A stretch of DNA of 7,513 nt from Pirellulaceae bacterium (GCA_020846515.1 JADLDX010000425.1:1-7513), one strand, 5' to 3'. Shown: positions 1-6,717, counted from the first letter of the stretch. Translations and numbers: made by a program. The notes: a model not told the origin generated them from the letters alone.

Positions 1-78
1 GGTTAGCACGGGAGGCACCCTCCCCGACTGAGCTGACGCCAGTCGACCCTCCCGCTGCTACGCAGCAGGAGGGTTAGT
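1..78. repeat. Dispersed hairpin-rich intergenic repeat, copy 1 (may continue left of window)
   Basis: These 78 bases are identical, in the same orientation, to 3915-3992. Three inverted repeats can be seen: GGGAGG/CCTCCC (10-15 with 19-24, loop 3), GACTG/CAGTC (26-30 with 40-44, loop 9), and a strong hairpin at 47-73 made of a 6-bp CCCTCC/GGAGGG stem, one C-A mismatch, a 5-bp GCTGC/GCAGC stem and a 3-base loop. The copy ends with GGAGGGTTAGT, the same right terminal repeat that closes the second copy. Identity breaks exactly after that motif. Because the copy starts at base 1, its left end cannot be judged. No open frame overlaps it. It is best read as a non-autonomous, MITE- or REP-like dispersed element; that class assignment is inference. 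Confidence 0.85.
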
Positions 79-110
79 TTGCTGCTGCTGCGCAGCAGCA
101 GCTCCAAACT
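76..110. repeat. Long GCTGC palindrome next to repeat copy 1
   Basis: Positions 81-102 form a perfect 22-base palindrome built from GCTGCTGCTGC and its complement. It is extended by AGTTT (76-80) and AAACT (106-110), with three unpaired bases on the right side. A shorter form, TGCTGCGCAGCA, is at 3784-3795 inside the second copy of the repeat family, so this stem looks like a module of the same family in a different arrangement. As RNA it would fold into a very stable hairpin. No T-run follows, so it is not a standard intrinsic terminator. Confidence 0.7.
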
Positions 111-198
111 GACCGTGGTGACCAGGTAACCTGCTTGCGGTAAGCTATGCGAGTGCCGACCTGCCAACGATTCCATCTCTCTTCTGTGAGTTGCTGCC

Positions 199-1968
199 GT
201 GATTTTGCATCATTGGACATCTATCTTGAGCCTGTGCCTGTGTGCTCTGGCTGTTTTCAACTCAGCCAGCGCGCAGTCGGCCGACGATAAGCTGAACGCA
301 TTCTTCAAGAGCCATCTGGATGAGGTCTTTCGGATGCGGCCCTTCGATGCCACCATGCTGGGCGAACATCGCTATGACCATCTGCTGGACGACATCTCGG
401 CACCAGCTCGCGCGGGCTGGTTGACTCACTTGCAAAAGCAACTGGCGCGTCTGATCAAGGAAGTTCCAGTTGATCAACTGTCTGTGAATGGGCGGATCGA
501 CTTTGAAATCCTGCGTGATGATTTGGCGCGCAGCATCTGGTTAATGGAAAACACGCGACCGTTTGAAGAGGATCCGCGCACCTACGGCAGCTACATTAAC
601 GACAGCGTGTATTCGCTGCTGGTCCAATCGACATTGCCCAAGGACACGAATGTTGCCAATGCAATCTCACGCATCAAAGAGATTCCGCGCATCGTGGCCG
701 TCGCCCGAGAGACAATCGCCAATCCGCCCAAGCCGGTGCTGGAAACAGCTATCCTCCAGAATCGCGGAGCGATCAGTTTCTATGAGAAAGACATCTTTGA
801 ATTGATCGGCGCCACACCACGTCAGGCAGAACTGAAGCAAGCGACTCAAACGGCCGCGTCGTCTCTTAAGGAATACCAGGCGTTTCTTGAGAAAGAAGTG
901 CTGCCACAAGCCACAGGACAATGGCGATTGGGCAAAGAAAAATTCTCACGGAAGCTAGAGCTCGTACTGGATGCTGGTCTGAATGCAGAGGAGGTATTAC
1001 AAGAGGCTGAAACCGAATTTGCGCGAGTCCAGCGCGACTTGTATGTGGTTGCCCGACAACTTTGGCACCGATACTTTACCGATAAACCATTGCCACCTGA
1101 TGACGAAGCGGGGCGTCGAAGCACAATCGCCATGGTTACCAGCGCGGTCAGTCAAGAACATGGCCAACCCGAAGCGCTGATCCTGGACGCACGCAACACG
1201 GTCAGCGCCATCAAGGCATTCATCAAGGAAAAAGATATCCTCAGATTGCCCGAGCCTGATCGTTGCCAAGTCATCGAAATGCCTGAGTTTCGACGCGGCA
1301 ATTCACTAGCTTATCTCGATCCGGCCTTGCCTTTGGACCCGAGCGGCCAGAGCTACTATGCGGTCAGTCCACCACCCTCGGTATGGGGCGCGGACAAAAT
1401 TCGTAGCTTCCTGGAAGAATACAATCGGCACATGTTGCAGGTCCTGACGATTCACGAAGCCTATCCCGGTCACTACGTACAGTTGGAATACTCGAATCGT
1501 TCCCCGTCGCCCATACGGCGCGTACTTCAGTCGGGCGTGTTTATCGAAGGCTGGGCCGTCTACACGGAACAAATGATGCTCGACCAAGGCTACGGTGGCG
1601 GCGACCTGGCCTTGCGTTTGAATCAACTCAAGTTCTACTTGCGGGCCGTTGCCAATACGATCTTGGATCATCAGATGCACTGTACTGAGATGACCGATGA
1701 TCAGGCGCTGAAGTTTCTGGTCGAAGGTGCTTATCAGTCGGAAGGTGAAGCTCGATTGAAGATCGTGCGCGCCAAACAGAGTTCCACTCAATTAAGCACA
1801 TACTTCGTGGGACGCATGGCGCATTATCGACTGCGACAAACGATCCAACGCGAACAAGGGGACCAGTTCGACCTGGGCCGCTTCCACGAAGCAGTCCTTG
1901 ATCATGGTTCAGTGCCCGTAAAGTTTCTGCCACAGCTAGTTCGCGAGCGGTTGACCAAACCACGTTGA
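199..1968 (+). CDS. Secreted DUF885 family protein, putative zinc metallopeptidase
   Basis: This 589-residue protein has the hallmarks of the DUF885 family, which is related to gluzincin metallopeptidases. The residues seen are the zinc-binding HEAYPGH motif at 419-425 (H419 and H425 as ligands, E420 as the likely catalytic glutamate), EGWAVYTEQ at 450-458 with E450 as the probable third ligand, and a C-terminal EGAYQSEGEAR segment of the family. The N-terminus is a clear Sec signal peptide with cleavage probably after ASA at residue 25, so the protein should act in the periplasm or outside. Start is GTG at 199; no strong Shine-Dalgarno precedes it, but it gives a well-formed signal peptide and no alternative fits better. 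Length is normal for the family. The substrate is not known; peptide hydrolysis is inferred from the motif. It stands alone, with 191 bp before the next gene. Confidence 0.9.
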   Translation: MILHHWTSILSLCLCALAVFNSASAQSADDKLNAFFKSHLDEVFRMRPFDATMLGEHRYDHLLDDISAPARAGWLTHLQKQLARLIKEVPVDQLSVNGRIDFEILRDDLARSIWLMENTRPFEEDPRTYGSYINDSVYSLLVQSTLPKDTNVANAISRIKEIPRIVAVARETIANPPKPVLETAILQNRGAISFYEKDIFELIGATPRQAELKQATQTAASSLKEYQAFLEKEVLPQATGQWRLGKEKFSRKLELVLDAGLNAEEVLQEAETEFARVQRDLYVVARQLWHRYFTDKPLPPDDEAGRRSTIAMVTSAVSQEHGQPEALILDARNTVSAIKAFIKEKDILRLPEPDRCQVIEMPEFRRGNSLAYLDPALPLDPSGQSYYAVSPPPSVWGADKIRSFLEEYNRHMLQVLTIHEAYPGHYVQLEYSNRSPSPIRRVLQSGVFIEGWAVYTEQMMLDQGYGGGDLALRLNQLKFYLRAVANTILDHQMHCTEMTDDQALKFLVEGAYQSEGEARLKIVRAKQSSTQLSTYFVGRMAHYRLRQTIQREQGDQFDLGRFHEAVLDHGSVPVKFLPQLVRERLTKPR

Positions 1969-1973
1969 TGCCG

Positions 1974-2083
1974 GTACACCTACGGCTGACTGATCGACAA
2001 TCCTGAAGGTATGACCTGCGTCGCAACGAGTACGCCTGCGGCTGACTGTTAAACAACGAGTACGCCTGCGGCTGACTGTTAAA
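1974..2083. repeat. 30-bp tandem repeat, two perfect copies plus one degenerate relative
   Basis: Positions 2024-2053 and 2054-2083 are identical 30-base units carrying CAACGAGTACGCCTGCGG followed by CTGACTGTTAAA. A third, older relative occurs at 1974-1992, where 17 of 19 bases match the core at 2030-2048. The repeat fills most of the 191-bp gap between the DUF885 and ThuA genes. The first part begins only 5 bases after the DUF885 stop codon. Each core contains a short GCC-TGC-GGC stem-loop. No protein, promoter or known binding site is recognised in the unit. A dispersed intergenic repeat that has recently duplicated is the simplest reading. Confidence 0.85.
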
Positions 2084-2159
2084 CGACTGGTTTCGTTACG
2101 GGGCGGATACTACACTGTACGCATCCCCCCTTCACTCATATTCTTCTGGAGCGATCGCC

Positions 2160-3002
2160 ATGCGCATGGGCCTGTTCGTACTTACGCTTGCGTTTTCATG
2201 TGGCCTGTGGCCAACATGCACTTGGTCCCAAGACGCCAAGACTCAAGATGCCAAGATCAAGCCGATTCGGGCCTTGCTGGTCTTAGGCGGTTGCTGTCAC
2301 GATTACGCGACGCAGCAGCAGTTGCTCAGCGCGGGTATAACGAAACGGGCTCATGTTGATGTCACCGTGGCGTTTGATCCAGACAAGACCGTGCGGCATC
2401 TGAATCCGATTTACGAGTCGGCTGACTGGGCCAAGAACTATGACGTGGTTATCCACGACGAATGTTCTTCCGACATCAAGGATCTGGCGGTCATCGATCG
2501 CATTCTGGAGCCACACCGCATGGGATTGCCAGCGGTGATACTGCATTGTGGCATGCACTGTTACCGGAGCGAAGGCTATCCCGAGAAGGTTACACCTTGG
2601 TTTGAGTTCACTGGTCTGCAATCGACAGGTCACGGGCCCCAGCAACCGATCGCGATCGAGTTCCTGAGCAATGCGGGTCCCATCACGAAGGGCATGTCCA
2701 ATTGGAAGACAATCAACGAAGAACTGTACAACAACAGTAGTGGGAAGTTGCTCGACACCGCTACCGCACTGGCACGCGGCCAACAGAAGTTCAAGACCAA
2801 GCAGGGTGAAGAAAAAACAGCGGAAGCCGCTGTGGTCTGGACCAATATCTATCGTGAGAAGACCAAGGTCTTTGCCACGACGCTGGGACACAACAACGAT
2901 ACGGTCGCCGATGACAGGTACTTGGATTTAGTAACGCGTGGCCTGCTCTGGTCGTGTGGCAAGTTGAACGAACGGTATCTCAAGCCGACCGGCGGTCAAT
3001 GA
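2160..3002 (+). CDS. Secreted ThuA-like domain protein
   Basis: A 280-residue protein of the ThuA-like family (class I glutamine-amidotransferase-like fold), very common in Planctomycetota as exported proteins of unknown substrate, often tied to sugar metabolism. Seen in order: a signal peptide with cleavage near residue 23 (TWS before QDAK), the first strand and loop with LVLGGCCHDY at 40-49, DVVIHDECSSD, the LHCGMHCYR segment at 128-136 (the nucleophile-elbow region of the fold), TGHG near 157, the family signature EELYNN at 187-192, and the closing TTLGHNN at 240-246. GGAG at 2148-2151 lies 8 bases before the ATG, supporting this start; a second ATG two codons later is possible. The catalytic state is uncertain and a structural or binding role is possible. 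The gene is followed after 56 bp by ispD on the same strand, so read-through is possible, but the two share no evident pathway. Confidence 0.88.
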   Translation: MRMGLFVLTLAFSCGLWPTCTWSQDAKTQDAKIKPIRALLVLGGCCHDYATQQQLLSAGITKRAHVDVTVAFDPDKTVRHLNPIYESADWAKNYDVVIHDECSSDIKDLAVIDRILEPHRMGLPAVILHCGMHCYRSEGYPEKVTPWFEFTGLQSTGHGPQQPIAIEFLSNAGPITKGMSNWKTINEELYNNSSGKLLDTATALARGQQKFKTKQGEEKTAEAAVVWTNIYREKTKVFATTLGHNNDTVADDRYLDLVTRGLLWSCGKLNERYLKPTGGQ

Positions 3003-3034
3003 ACTAAGTTAAATCCCATCCAATCTGATCAACC

Positions 3035-3055
3035 ATGAATTGCTTGAAGGAATAG
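3035..3055 (+). other. Six-codon minicistron in frame with and just upstream of ispD
   Basis: ATG at 3035 opens a frame encoding MNCLKE that ends at TAG 3053-3055, three bases before the TTG start of ispD and in the same frame. Its last codons overlap the AAGGA ribosome-binding site used for ispD. It could be a translated leader that affects initiation of ispD, a remnant of an older upstream ATG start now blocked by a stop, or chance. No Shine-Dalgarno is evident for the ATG, so translation is doubtful. Confidence 0.2.
3047..3051 (+). promoter_or_regulatory. Ribosome-binding site fixing the TTG start of ispD
   Basis: AAGGA lies 7 bases before TTG at 3059. The only in-frame ATG upstream (3035) is cut off by a stop at 3053-3055, and the IspD nucleotide-binding motif begins at about residue 8 from the TTG, as expected for the family. 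Together these make TTG the start. Confidence 0.75.
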
Positions 3056-3058
3056 AGC

Positions 3059-3769
3059 TTGAGTAAGTTTTCGGTGATCCTGGCTGCGGCTGGTCGCAGC
3101 CAGCGGTTTGGTAACCAGTACAACAAGAAGGTGTTTACCTTACTGGCCAATCGGCCGATGTGGATGTATTCGGCCGAGGCGTTTTCTAAGCGAGATGATG
3201 TCGGCCAGATTATCTTGGTGATCGCCGCTGAGGATCGTGAGTTGTTTGCCGACAAGTTCGCGGCCAACGCGGCCATGTTGGGTATTCAAGTGGTCACTGG
3301 CGGGAGCGAACGAGCCGACAGTGTCTTGAGTGGCCTGAAGGCCGTGCGGGAAGATTTGCCATACGTGGCCATCCACGATGCGGCGCGTCCCTGTCTGGCT
3401 GCACCATGGATTGACGATGTCTTCCAAGCGGCACAAGAAACCGGGGCGGCCATTTTGGCGGCGCCAATTCATGCGACCGTCAAACGCGTGGATCAACGCT
3501 CGAACATAACTGAGACCATACCCCGCGCGGGACTCTGGATGGCGCAGACGCCACAAGTTTTCCGAACGGAGCTCCTGCGCAGCGCTTATGCCGCGCATCC
3601 CTCACCCAGCAGCGCGACAGACGAAGCCTCGATCGTCGAGCACTCGGGCCATCCGGTCAAGGTCGTTCCTTGCAGTCTGTTGAATATTAAAGTCACCACC
3701 AAGGAAGACCTGAAAGTAGCCGAGTTGGCCATGAAGGTTCTGCCTAAACGAAACCCTTTCCCCTTTTGA
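3059..3769 (+). CDS. ispD: 2-C-methyl-D-erythritol 4-phosphate cytidylyltransferase
   Basis: IspD joins CTP and 2-C-methyl-D-erythritol 4-phosphate to give CDP-ME and pyrophosphate, the third step of the cytoplasmic MEP route to isoprenoid precursors. The 236-residue length is normal. The CTP-binding loop ILAAAGRSQRFG is at 7-18, with R16 and K23 matching the catalytic Arg20 and Lys27 of the E. coli enzyme. The segment around K23 reads NKK where many members have PKQ. Other family motifs are GGSERADSV (81-89), HDAARP (106-111), QTPQVF (163-168), TDEAS (187-191) and NIKVT (209-213), with K211 matching the substrate-binding Lys213. The start is TTG with a good ribosome-binding site. The gene is 56 bp after the ThuA gene and may be co-transcribed with it; the IspF and IspE partners are not in view. 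A repeat element begins directly after the stop codon. Confidence 0.96.
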   Translation: MSKFSVILAAAGRSQRFGNQYNKKVFTLLANRPMWMYSAEAFSKRDDVGQIILVIAAEDRELFADKFAANAAMLGIQVVTGGSERADSVLSGLKAVREDLPYVAIHDAARPCLAAPWIDDVFQAAQETGAAILAAPIHATVKRVDQRSNITETIPRAGLWMAQTPQVFRTELLRSAYAAHPSPSSATDEASIVEHSGHPVKVVPCSLLNIKVTTKEDLKVAELAMKVLPKRNPFPF

Positions 3770-3804
3770 ACTAACCCTCCCTTTGCTGCGCAGCAGCCGA
3801 ACTA

Positions 3805-3832
3805 ACCCTCCCAAGCGCAGCTTAGGGAGGGT
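3805..3832. repeat. Strong hairpin with bulged A, downstream of ispD
   Basis: ACCCTCCC (3805-3812) pairs with GGGAGGGT (3825-3832), and AAGC (3813-3816) pairs with GCTT (3820-3823), leaving a GCA loop and one bulged A at 3824. Twelve base pairs make a very stable stem 35 bases after the ispD stop. No U-tract follows on either strand, so it is not a textbook intrinsic terminator, although it may slow polymerase or protect the 3-prime end of the ispD mRNA. Confidence 0.75.
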
Positions 3833-3862
3833 CGAAAATCACGCGTTCAGCGTAGATTTTCG
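3833..3862. repeat. Second hairpin with the same architecture
   Basis: CGAAAATC (3833-3840) pairs with GATTTTCG (3855-3862), and ACGC (3841-3844) pairs with GCGT (3850-3853), with a GTTCA loop and a bulged A at 3854. The plan of eight pairs, four pairs and one bulged A on the right arm matches the hairpin at 3805-3832 although the stem sequences differ. It abuts that hairpin without a gap. It is part of the composite repeat element. Confidence 0.75.
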
Positions 3863-3914
3863 GGGAGGGTGCGTGCGCCGCACAGGCGAGTCCGCAGTGA
3901 GTGGTTCATGCTTG

Positions 3915-3992
3915 GGTTAGCACGGGAGGCACCCTCCCCGACTGAGCTGACGCCAGTCGACCCTCCCGCTGCTACGCAGCAGGAGGGTTAGT
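3915..3992. repeat. Dispersed repeat, copy 2 (78 bp, identical to 1-78)
   Basis: All 78 bases match the window start. The closing hairpin is at 3961-3987. The two copies are direct repeats about 3.9 kb apart and bracket the DUF885, ThuA and ispD genes, so recombination between them could delete or duplicate that block. Complete identity in non-coding DNA suggests recent spread or ongoing gene conversion. Confidence 0.9.
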
Positions 3993-4050
3993 GCTAAGCT
4001 AGGATGGCTGTATATGACTTGGGGTTTTGTGCCGTCACCAATTCGCCAAG

Positions 4051-4059
4051 TGGTATAGT
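4051..4059 (+). promoter_or_regulatory. Candidate extended -10 promoter for the porin gene
   Basis: TGGTATAGT fits the TGn-TATAAT extended -10 pattern with one mismatch in the hexamer. No good -35 box is found at the usual distance. It lies about 130 bases before the chosen porin start, in the 197-bp stretch (3993-4189) between the repeat element and the gene, in which I recognise nothing else. Confidence 0.35.
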
Positions 4060-4189
4060 CTCGCTAATCAGACAAAACTGCGTGGCCGATAGACTGATTG
4101 ACCGCTGTATGTGACCGACCATTCAAGTGGAGGTTAGCCGTTTCCTTCGCACCCCGCGGGTGATGCGAGCGCGCACGCTTGGATTTTTC

Positions 4190-5671
4190 ATGCCATCACC
4201 CATACCTCGCCTGTCTACCATTTATTGTCGAGTGCTTATCGGGTGCGTGTTGGCGACGGTAACCAGCCTGACACAGGCTCAACCGCCCGAGTTGGATAGG
4301 CCATCTGAAACTCGGGCTGAATTCGCGACACCGATCCATGATCCAATCTCAAGTGTCGTATTGCAACCGTCGGTTCAGTCAGGATCGGACCTGGAAAACG
4401 CTAAGTCGCTGGCTGAACGCGTCGCAGACCTCGAAGCTCAATTGAAGTCCGAGGCCGAGAAGAAGGCTGCGGAAAAAGAAAAGTCCGTCCAAAACACTAA
4501 GCCACTGGACCGATTCAAAGAGAAGTGGAACGTTAAGCTCGGCGGCCACGTGCAATTGGATTACGTGAACTGGGCCAATGCAGCGCCGACCATCGTCAAT
4601 GCTCAAGATTATTTTGAATTCCGGCGGTTACGTTTAGTCGCCGACGGAACAGGGTACGGAGTCTACGATTTTCGCCTGCAAATGACTCTGGAACCGGAGT
4701 CGATTGGTGAAACGCAGCCCTTGGGTAGCGTAGCCTCTCCCGATGTCAAAGACGCTTACTTCTCGATAAACGAAATTCCACTCTTGGGGCGATTCAGGAT
4801 CGGAAATTTCTTCGTCCCCTTCAGCCTCGAACAGGTAACCAACGATACCAACAACATCTTCATGGAACGCTCGATTCCATCGCAAGGTGTATTCGCCGTA
4901 GATCGTGAAGTCGGCATGGCCCTTTATAACTGTACCCAAGATGAAAGATTTACTTGGACAAGCGGAATTTTTCTCGACAGCGTCAGCGAAGGGCTAAAGG
5001 AACGTATCGATGATAACCAAGGCTATCGCGTCAGTGGTCGCCTGACGTGGTTACCCTACTATGATGCCTCAACCAAAGGCCGCCATTTGATTCATACAGG
5101 CTTGGGCATTCTACATACGGATGACCAAGACAATCGCATACGCTTTCGTGCTCGCCCGCAAGTTCGCGAAGGCCCACGCTTGATCGATAGCGGTGTGCTG
5201 AGCGCCGATGGCTACACGAGCGGCAATTTGGAGGCAGCTATCGTCTACGGTTGCTTGACACTTCAAAGTGAAGCCAACGATTCACAAGTCAACCTGCTGA
5301 CCAATGATAGCCGCCAGATTCAGGGGTGCGATGTACACGGTAGTTGGTTCTTGACCGGTGAAAATCGCATCTTCGAAACGTTCGGCCAGCACGGAGCGCA
5401 GTTCGGCCGCAACGTACCCAAGAAGAACTTTTATGTGACCCGGGACTACTCGGGACCAGGCGCATGGGAACTAAAGTCTCGTTGGTCCTACCTGGATCTG
5501 AACAACGTCGGCGGGGGCCAATACAATGACTTCACCATGGGAATGAATTGGTACTGGTCCGATCGCACGCGAGTAATGTTCGATTGGATTCATCCTTTCA
5601 CCAGTTCGGACACTACGTTCGGTAATACGGAATCCGATCTACTGGCGATCCGCTTCGACTTCAACTGGTAA
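4190..5671 (+). CDS. Outer-membrane porin, O/P (phosphate-selective type) family
   Basis: From the ATG at 4190 this is a 493-residue beta-barrel porin of the OprO/OprP-like family as found in planctomycetes. The order is a signal peptide with cleavage near residue 30 (TQA before Q), a linker, a charged coiled-coil segment at about 67-99 rich in Lys, Glu and Ala, then the barrel from WNVKLGGHVQLDY at 113. Family motifs include FRRLRL (144-149), GNFFVPFSLEQVT (about 204-216) and MERS (225-228). The chain ends in IRFDFNW, with the terminal aromatic residue typical of proteins inserted by the BAM complex. The coiled coil may form a trimer stalk or contact the cell wall; that is inference. The frame stays open upstream to GTG 4127 and ATG 4163, but only the 4190 start gives a normal signal peptide; its ribosome-binding site is weak. 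The transported solute cannot be told from sequence. Confidence 0.9.
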   Translation: MPSPIPRLSTIYCRVLIGCVLATVTSLTQAQPPELDRPSETRAEFATPIHDPISSVVLQPSVQSGSDLENAKSLAERVADLEAQLKSEAEKKAAEKEKSVQNTKPLDRFKEKWNVKLGGHVQLDYVNWANAAPTIVNAQDYFEFRRLRLVADGTGYGVYDFRLQMTLEPESIGETQPLGSVASPDVKDAYFSINEIPLLGRFRIGNFFVPFSLEQVTNDTNNIFMERSIPSQGVFAVDREVGMALYNCTQDERFTWTSGIFLDSVSEGLKERIDDNQGYRVSGRLTWLPYYDASTKGRHLIHTGLGILHTDDQDNRIRFRARPQVREGPRLIDSGVLSADGYTSGNLEAAIVYGCLTLQSEANDSQVNLLTNDSRQIQGCDVHGSWFLTGENRIFETFGQHGAQFGRNVPKKNFYVTRDYSGPGAWELKSRWSYLDLNNVGGGQYNDFTMGMNWYWSDRTRVMFDWIHPFTSSDTTFGNTESDLLAIRFDFNW

Positions 5672-5693
5672 CCAAGAAACCCGCTCATGCAAA

Positions 5694-5702
5694 TGCTACA
5701 AT
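5694..5702 (+). promoter_or_regulatory. Candidate extended -10 promoter for the deacetylase-like gene
   Basis: TGCTACAAT fits the TGn-TATAAT pattern with one mismatch. With the bases that follow, it matches the motif upstream of the methyltransferase gene (6869-6884) at 14 of 16 positions. No convincing -35 box is present. Transcription would start near 5709, giving a leader of about 85 bases to the ATG at 5794. The motif sits about 25 bases after the porin stop codon. Confidence 0.5.
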
Positions 5703-5779
5703 GCTGGTCATCGTTTGAATGACGGGCCCAGCAGGCATCACGGGCAAGTTTGCGCACTGGTTAAGTGGATGGAAGAGGC

Positions 5780-5786
5780 AGGGGGG
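5780..5786 (+). promoter_or_regulatory. Ribosome-binding site favouring the ATG at 5794
   Basis: AGGGGGG lies 7 bases before ATG 5794. The longer frame from ATG 5719 has no Shine-Dalgarno, would start only about 10 bases after the predicted transcription start, and would add 25 residues with no family match. Confidence 0.6.
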
Positions 5787-5793
5787 CGACGGC

Positions 5794-6717
5794 ATGTGGC
5801 TGTATCTCGATGACGTTTTTGCCGAGCATGAGACAGGTAAACATCCGGAGTGTCCCGATCGGATTGTGTTGCTCAATCGACTGCTCAGGCAACGCGGATG
5901 GCCGGAAAGATCGCAATGCCCAACTTGGAGTTCGGCCACGCGCGAGCAGTTGCAAGCGGTGCATGAGGTCGCTTATGTCGACCGCCTGAAGAACTGGTGC
6001 GATATGGCGGCTGGTCGAATTGAAAGTGATACGGTGGTCAGTCGCGGCTCTTGGCAGGCGGCATTGCGCGCGGCCGGTGCGGCCATTGATGCGGTGCAAC
6101 GCGTCCTGACTAGCGAAGACAAAGTGGCCTTCTGCGCTATCCGACCACCCGGACATCATGCACTACCTAGTGGGCCAATGGGCTTCTGCCTGTTCAATAA
6201 CGTGGCTGTCGCCGCCCATGCCGCCATCGCTGCCGGCGCCGAACGTGTGTTGATCGTCGATTGGGATGTGCATCACGGCAATGGGACACAAGATGCATTT
6301 TATGACGACGGACGGGTGGGCTTTCTATCGATTCACCGTTCGCCTTTTTACCCAGGCACGGGCAGCCAAAGTGAAACCGGCACAGGCCGCGGTCTGGGTT
6401 GGACGCGCAATGAACCAGTTCCTGCTGATATCCCCACTGGACAGTTTACCGATCGCTTCCAGCGGGCATTGAGTGACATGTTAACTAGGTGCCAGCCCGA
6501 TCTGATATTGCTCAGCGCTGGATTTGATGCCCATCGCGCTGACCCGGTTGGTGGCTTGTGCTTGATGGAAGAAGATTTCCAGGCTTTAGCCAAACACGTG
6601 CGTCAAGCGGCCGATGCACACTGTAAAGGACGATTGGTCAGCCTGCTCGAGGGTGGTTATCACTTGGACCATATGCCCACCTCAGTCGCTGCCCATCTTG
6701 AAGGCCTCCAAGGCTGA
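5794..6717 (+). CDS. Histone deacetylase family (HDAC/AcuC/acetylpolyamine amidohydrolase) protein
   Basis: A 307-residue zinc amidohydrolase of the arginase/deacetylase fold, expected to remove acetyl groups from acetyl-lysine or acetylated polyamines in the cytoplasm. All catalytic elements are present: the entry motif HETGKHPECPDR near the N-terminus, PPGHHA with the His pair H121/H122, DWDVHHGNG at 156-164 giving zinc ligands D158 and H160, SAGFDAHRADP with the third ligand D245, and LEGGYHL with the transition-state tyrosine Y289. No signal peptide is seen. Length suits a single-domain bacterial member. The start is chosen from the ribosome-binding site and from the usual family N-terminus beginning just before the HPE/HPERP-like motif. 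The true substrate cannot be told from sequence: protein deacetylase, acetoin-utilisation-like and polyamine enzymes share these motifs. It appears to be a single-gene unit, 246 bp before the methyltransferase. Confidence 0.93.
   Translation: MWLYLDDVFAEHETGKHPECPDRIVLLNRLLRQRGWPERSQCPTWSSATREQLQAVHEVAYVDRLKNWCDMAAGRIESDTVVSRGSWQAALRAAGAAIDAVQRVLTSEDKVAFCAIRPPGHHALPSGPMGFCLFNNVAVAAHAAIAAGAERVLIVDWDVHHGNGTQDAFYDDGRVGFLSIHRSPFYPGTGSQSETGTGRGLGWTRNEPVPADIPTGQFTDRFQRALSDMLTRCQPDLILLSAGFDAHRADPVGGLCLMEEDFQALAKHVRQAADAHCKGRLVSLLEGGYHLDHMPTSVAAHLEGLQG

Larger units (their letters stand above)
3770..3992. repeat. Composite 223-bp repeat element with 11-bp terminal inverted repeats
   Basis: The element opens with ACTAACCCTCC (3770-3780), placed directly after the ispD TGA, and closes with its exact reverse complement GGAGGGTTAGT (3982-3992). 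A second ACTAACCCTCCC lies at 3801-3812. Between them are a TGCTGCGCAGCA palindrome (3784-3795), hairpins at 3805-3832 and 3833-3862, a short GTGCG/CGCAC stem (3869-3883) and the 78-bp block shared with 1-78. It carries no open frame of note and fills most of the gap between ispD and the porin gene. Terminal inverted repeats with no coding capacity suggest a MITE-like element; stacked hairpins also suit a REP-type array or transcription barrier. No clear target-site duplication is seen. Confidence 0.75.

Noticed and set aside
1306..1791. 161-residue open frame on the - strand
   Set aside because: It lies wholly inside the DUF885 gene opposite the HExxPGH region, shows no recognisable domain or ribosome-binding site, and is explained as a shadow of the real gene.
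2283..2891. 202-residue open frame on the - strand
   Set aside because: It is fully antisense to the ThuA-like gene, which has a signal peptide and family motifs; the reverse product resembles nothing known.
3784..3862. Intrinsic terminator after ispD
   Set aside because: The stems are strong, but no U-tract follows either hairpin on either strand, so I describe them as repeat hairpins rather than a standard terminator.
1..3992. CRISPR array or composite transposon formed by the 78-bp repeats
   Set aside because: Only two copies exist, 3.9 kb apart, with no spacer periodicity, cas gene or transposase, and the intervening genes look like ordinary chromosomal genes.
4127..4189. Longer porin start at GTG 4127 or ATG 4163
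   Set aside because: These starts add an Arg-rich 9-21 residue extension before a normal signal peptide and have no properly spaced Shine-Dalgarno.
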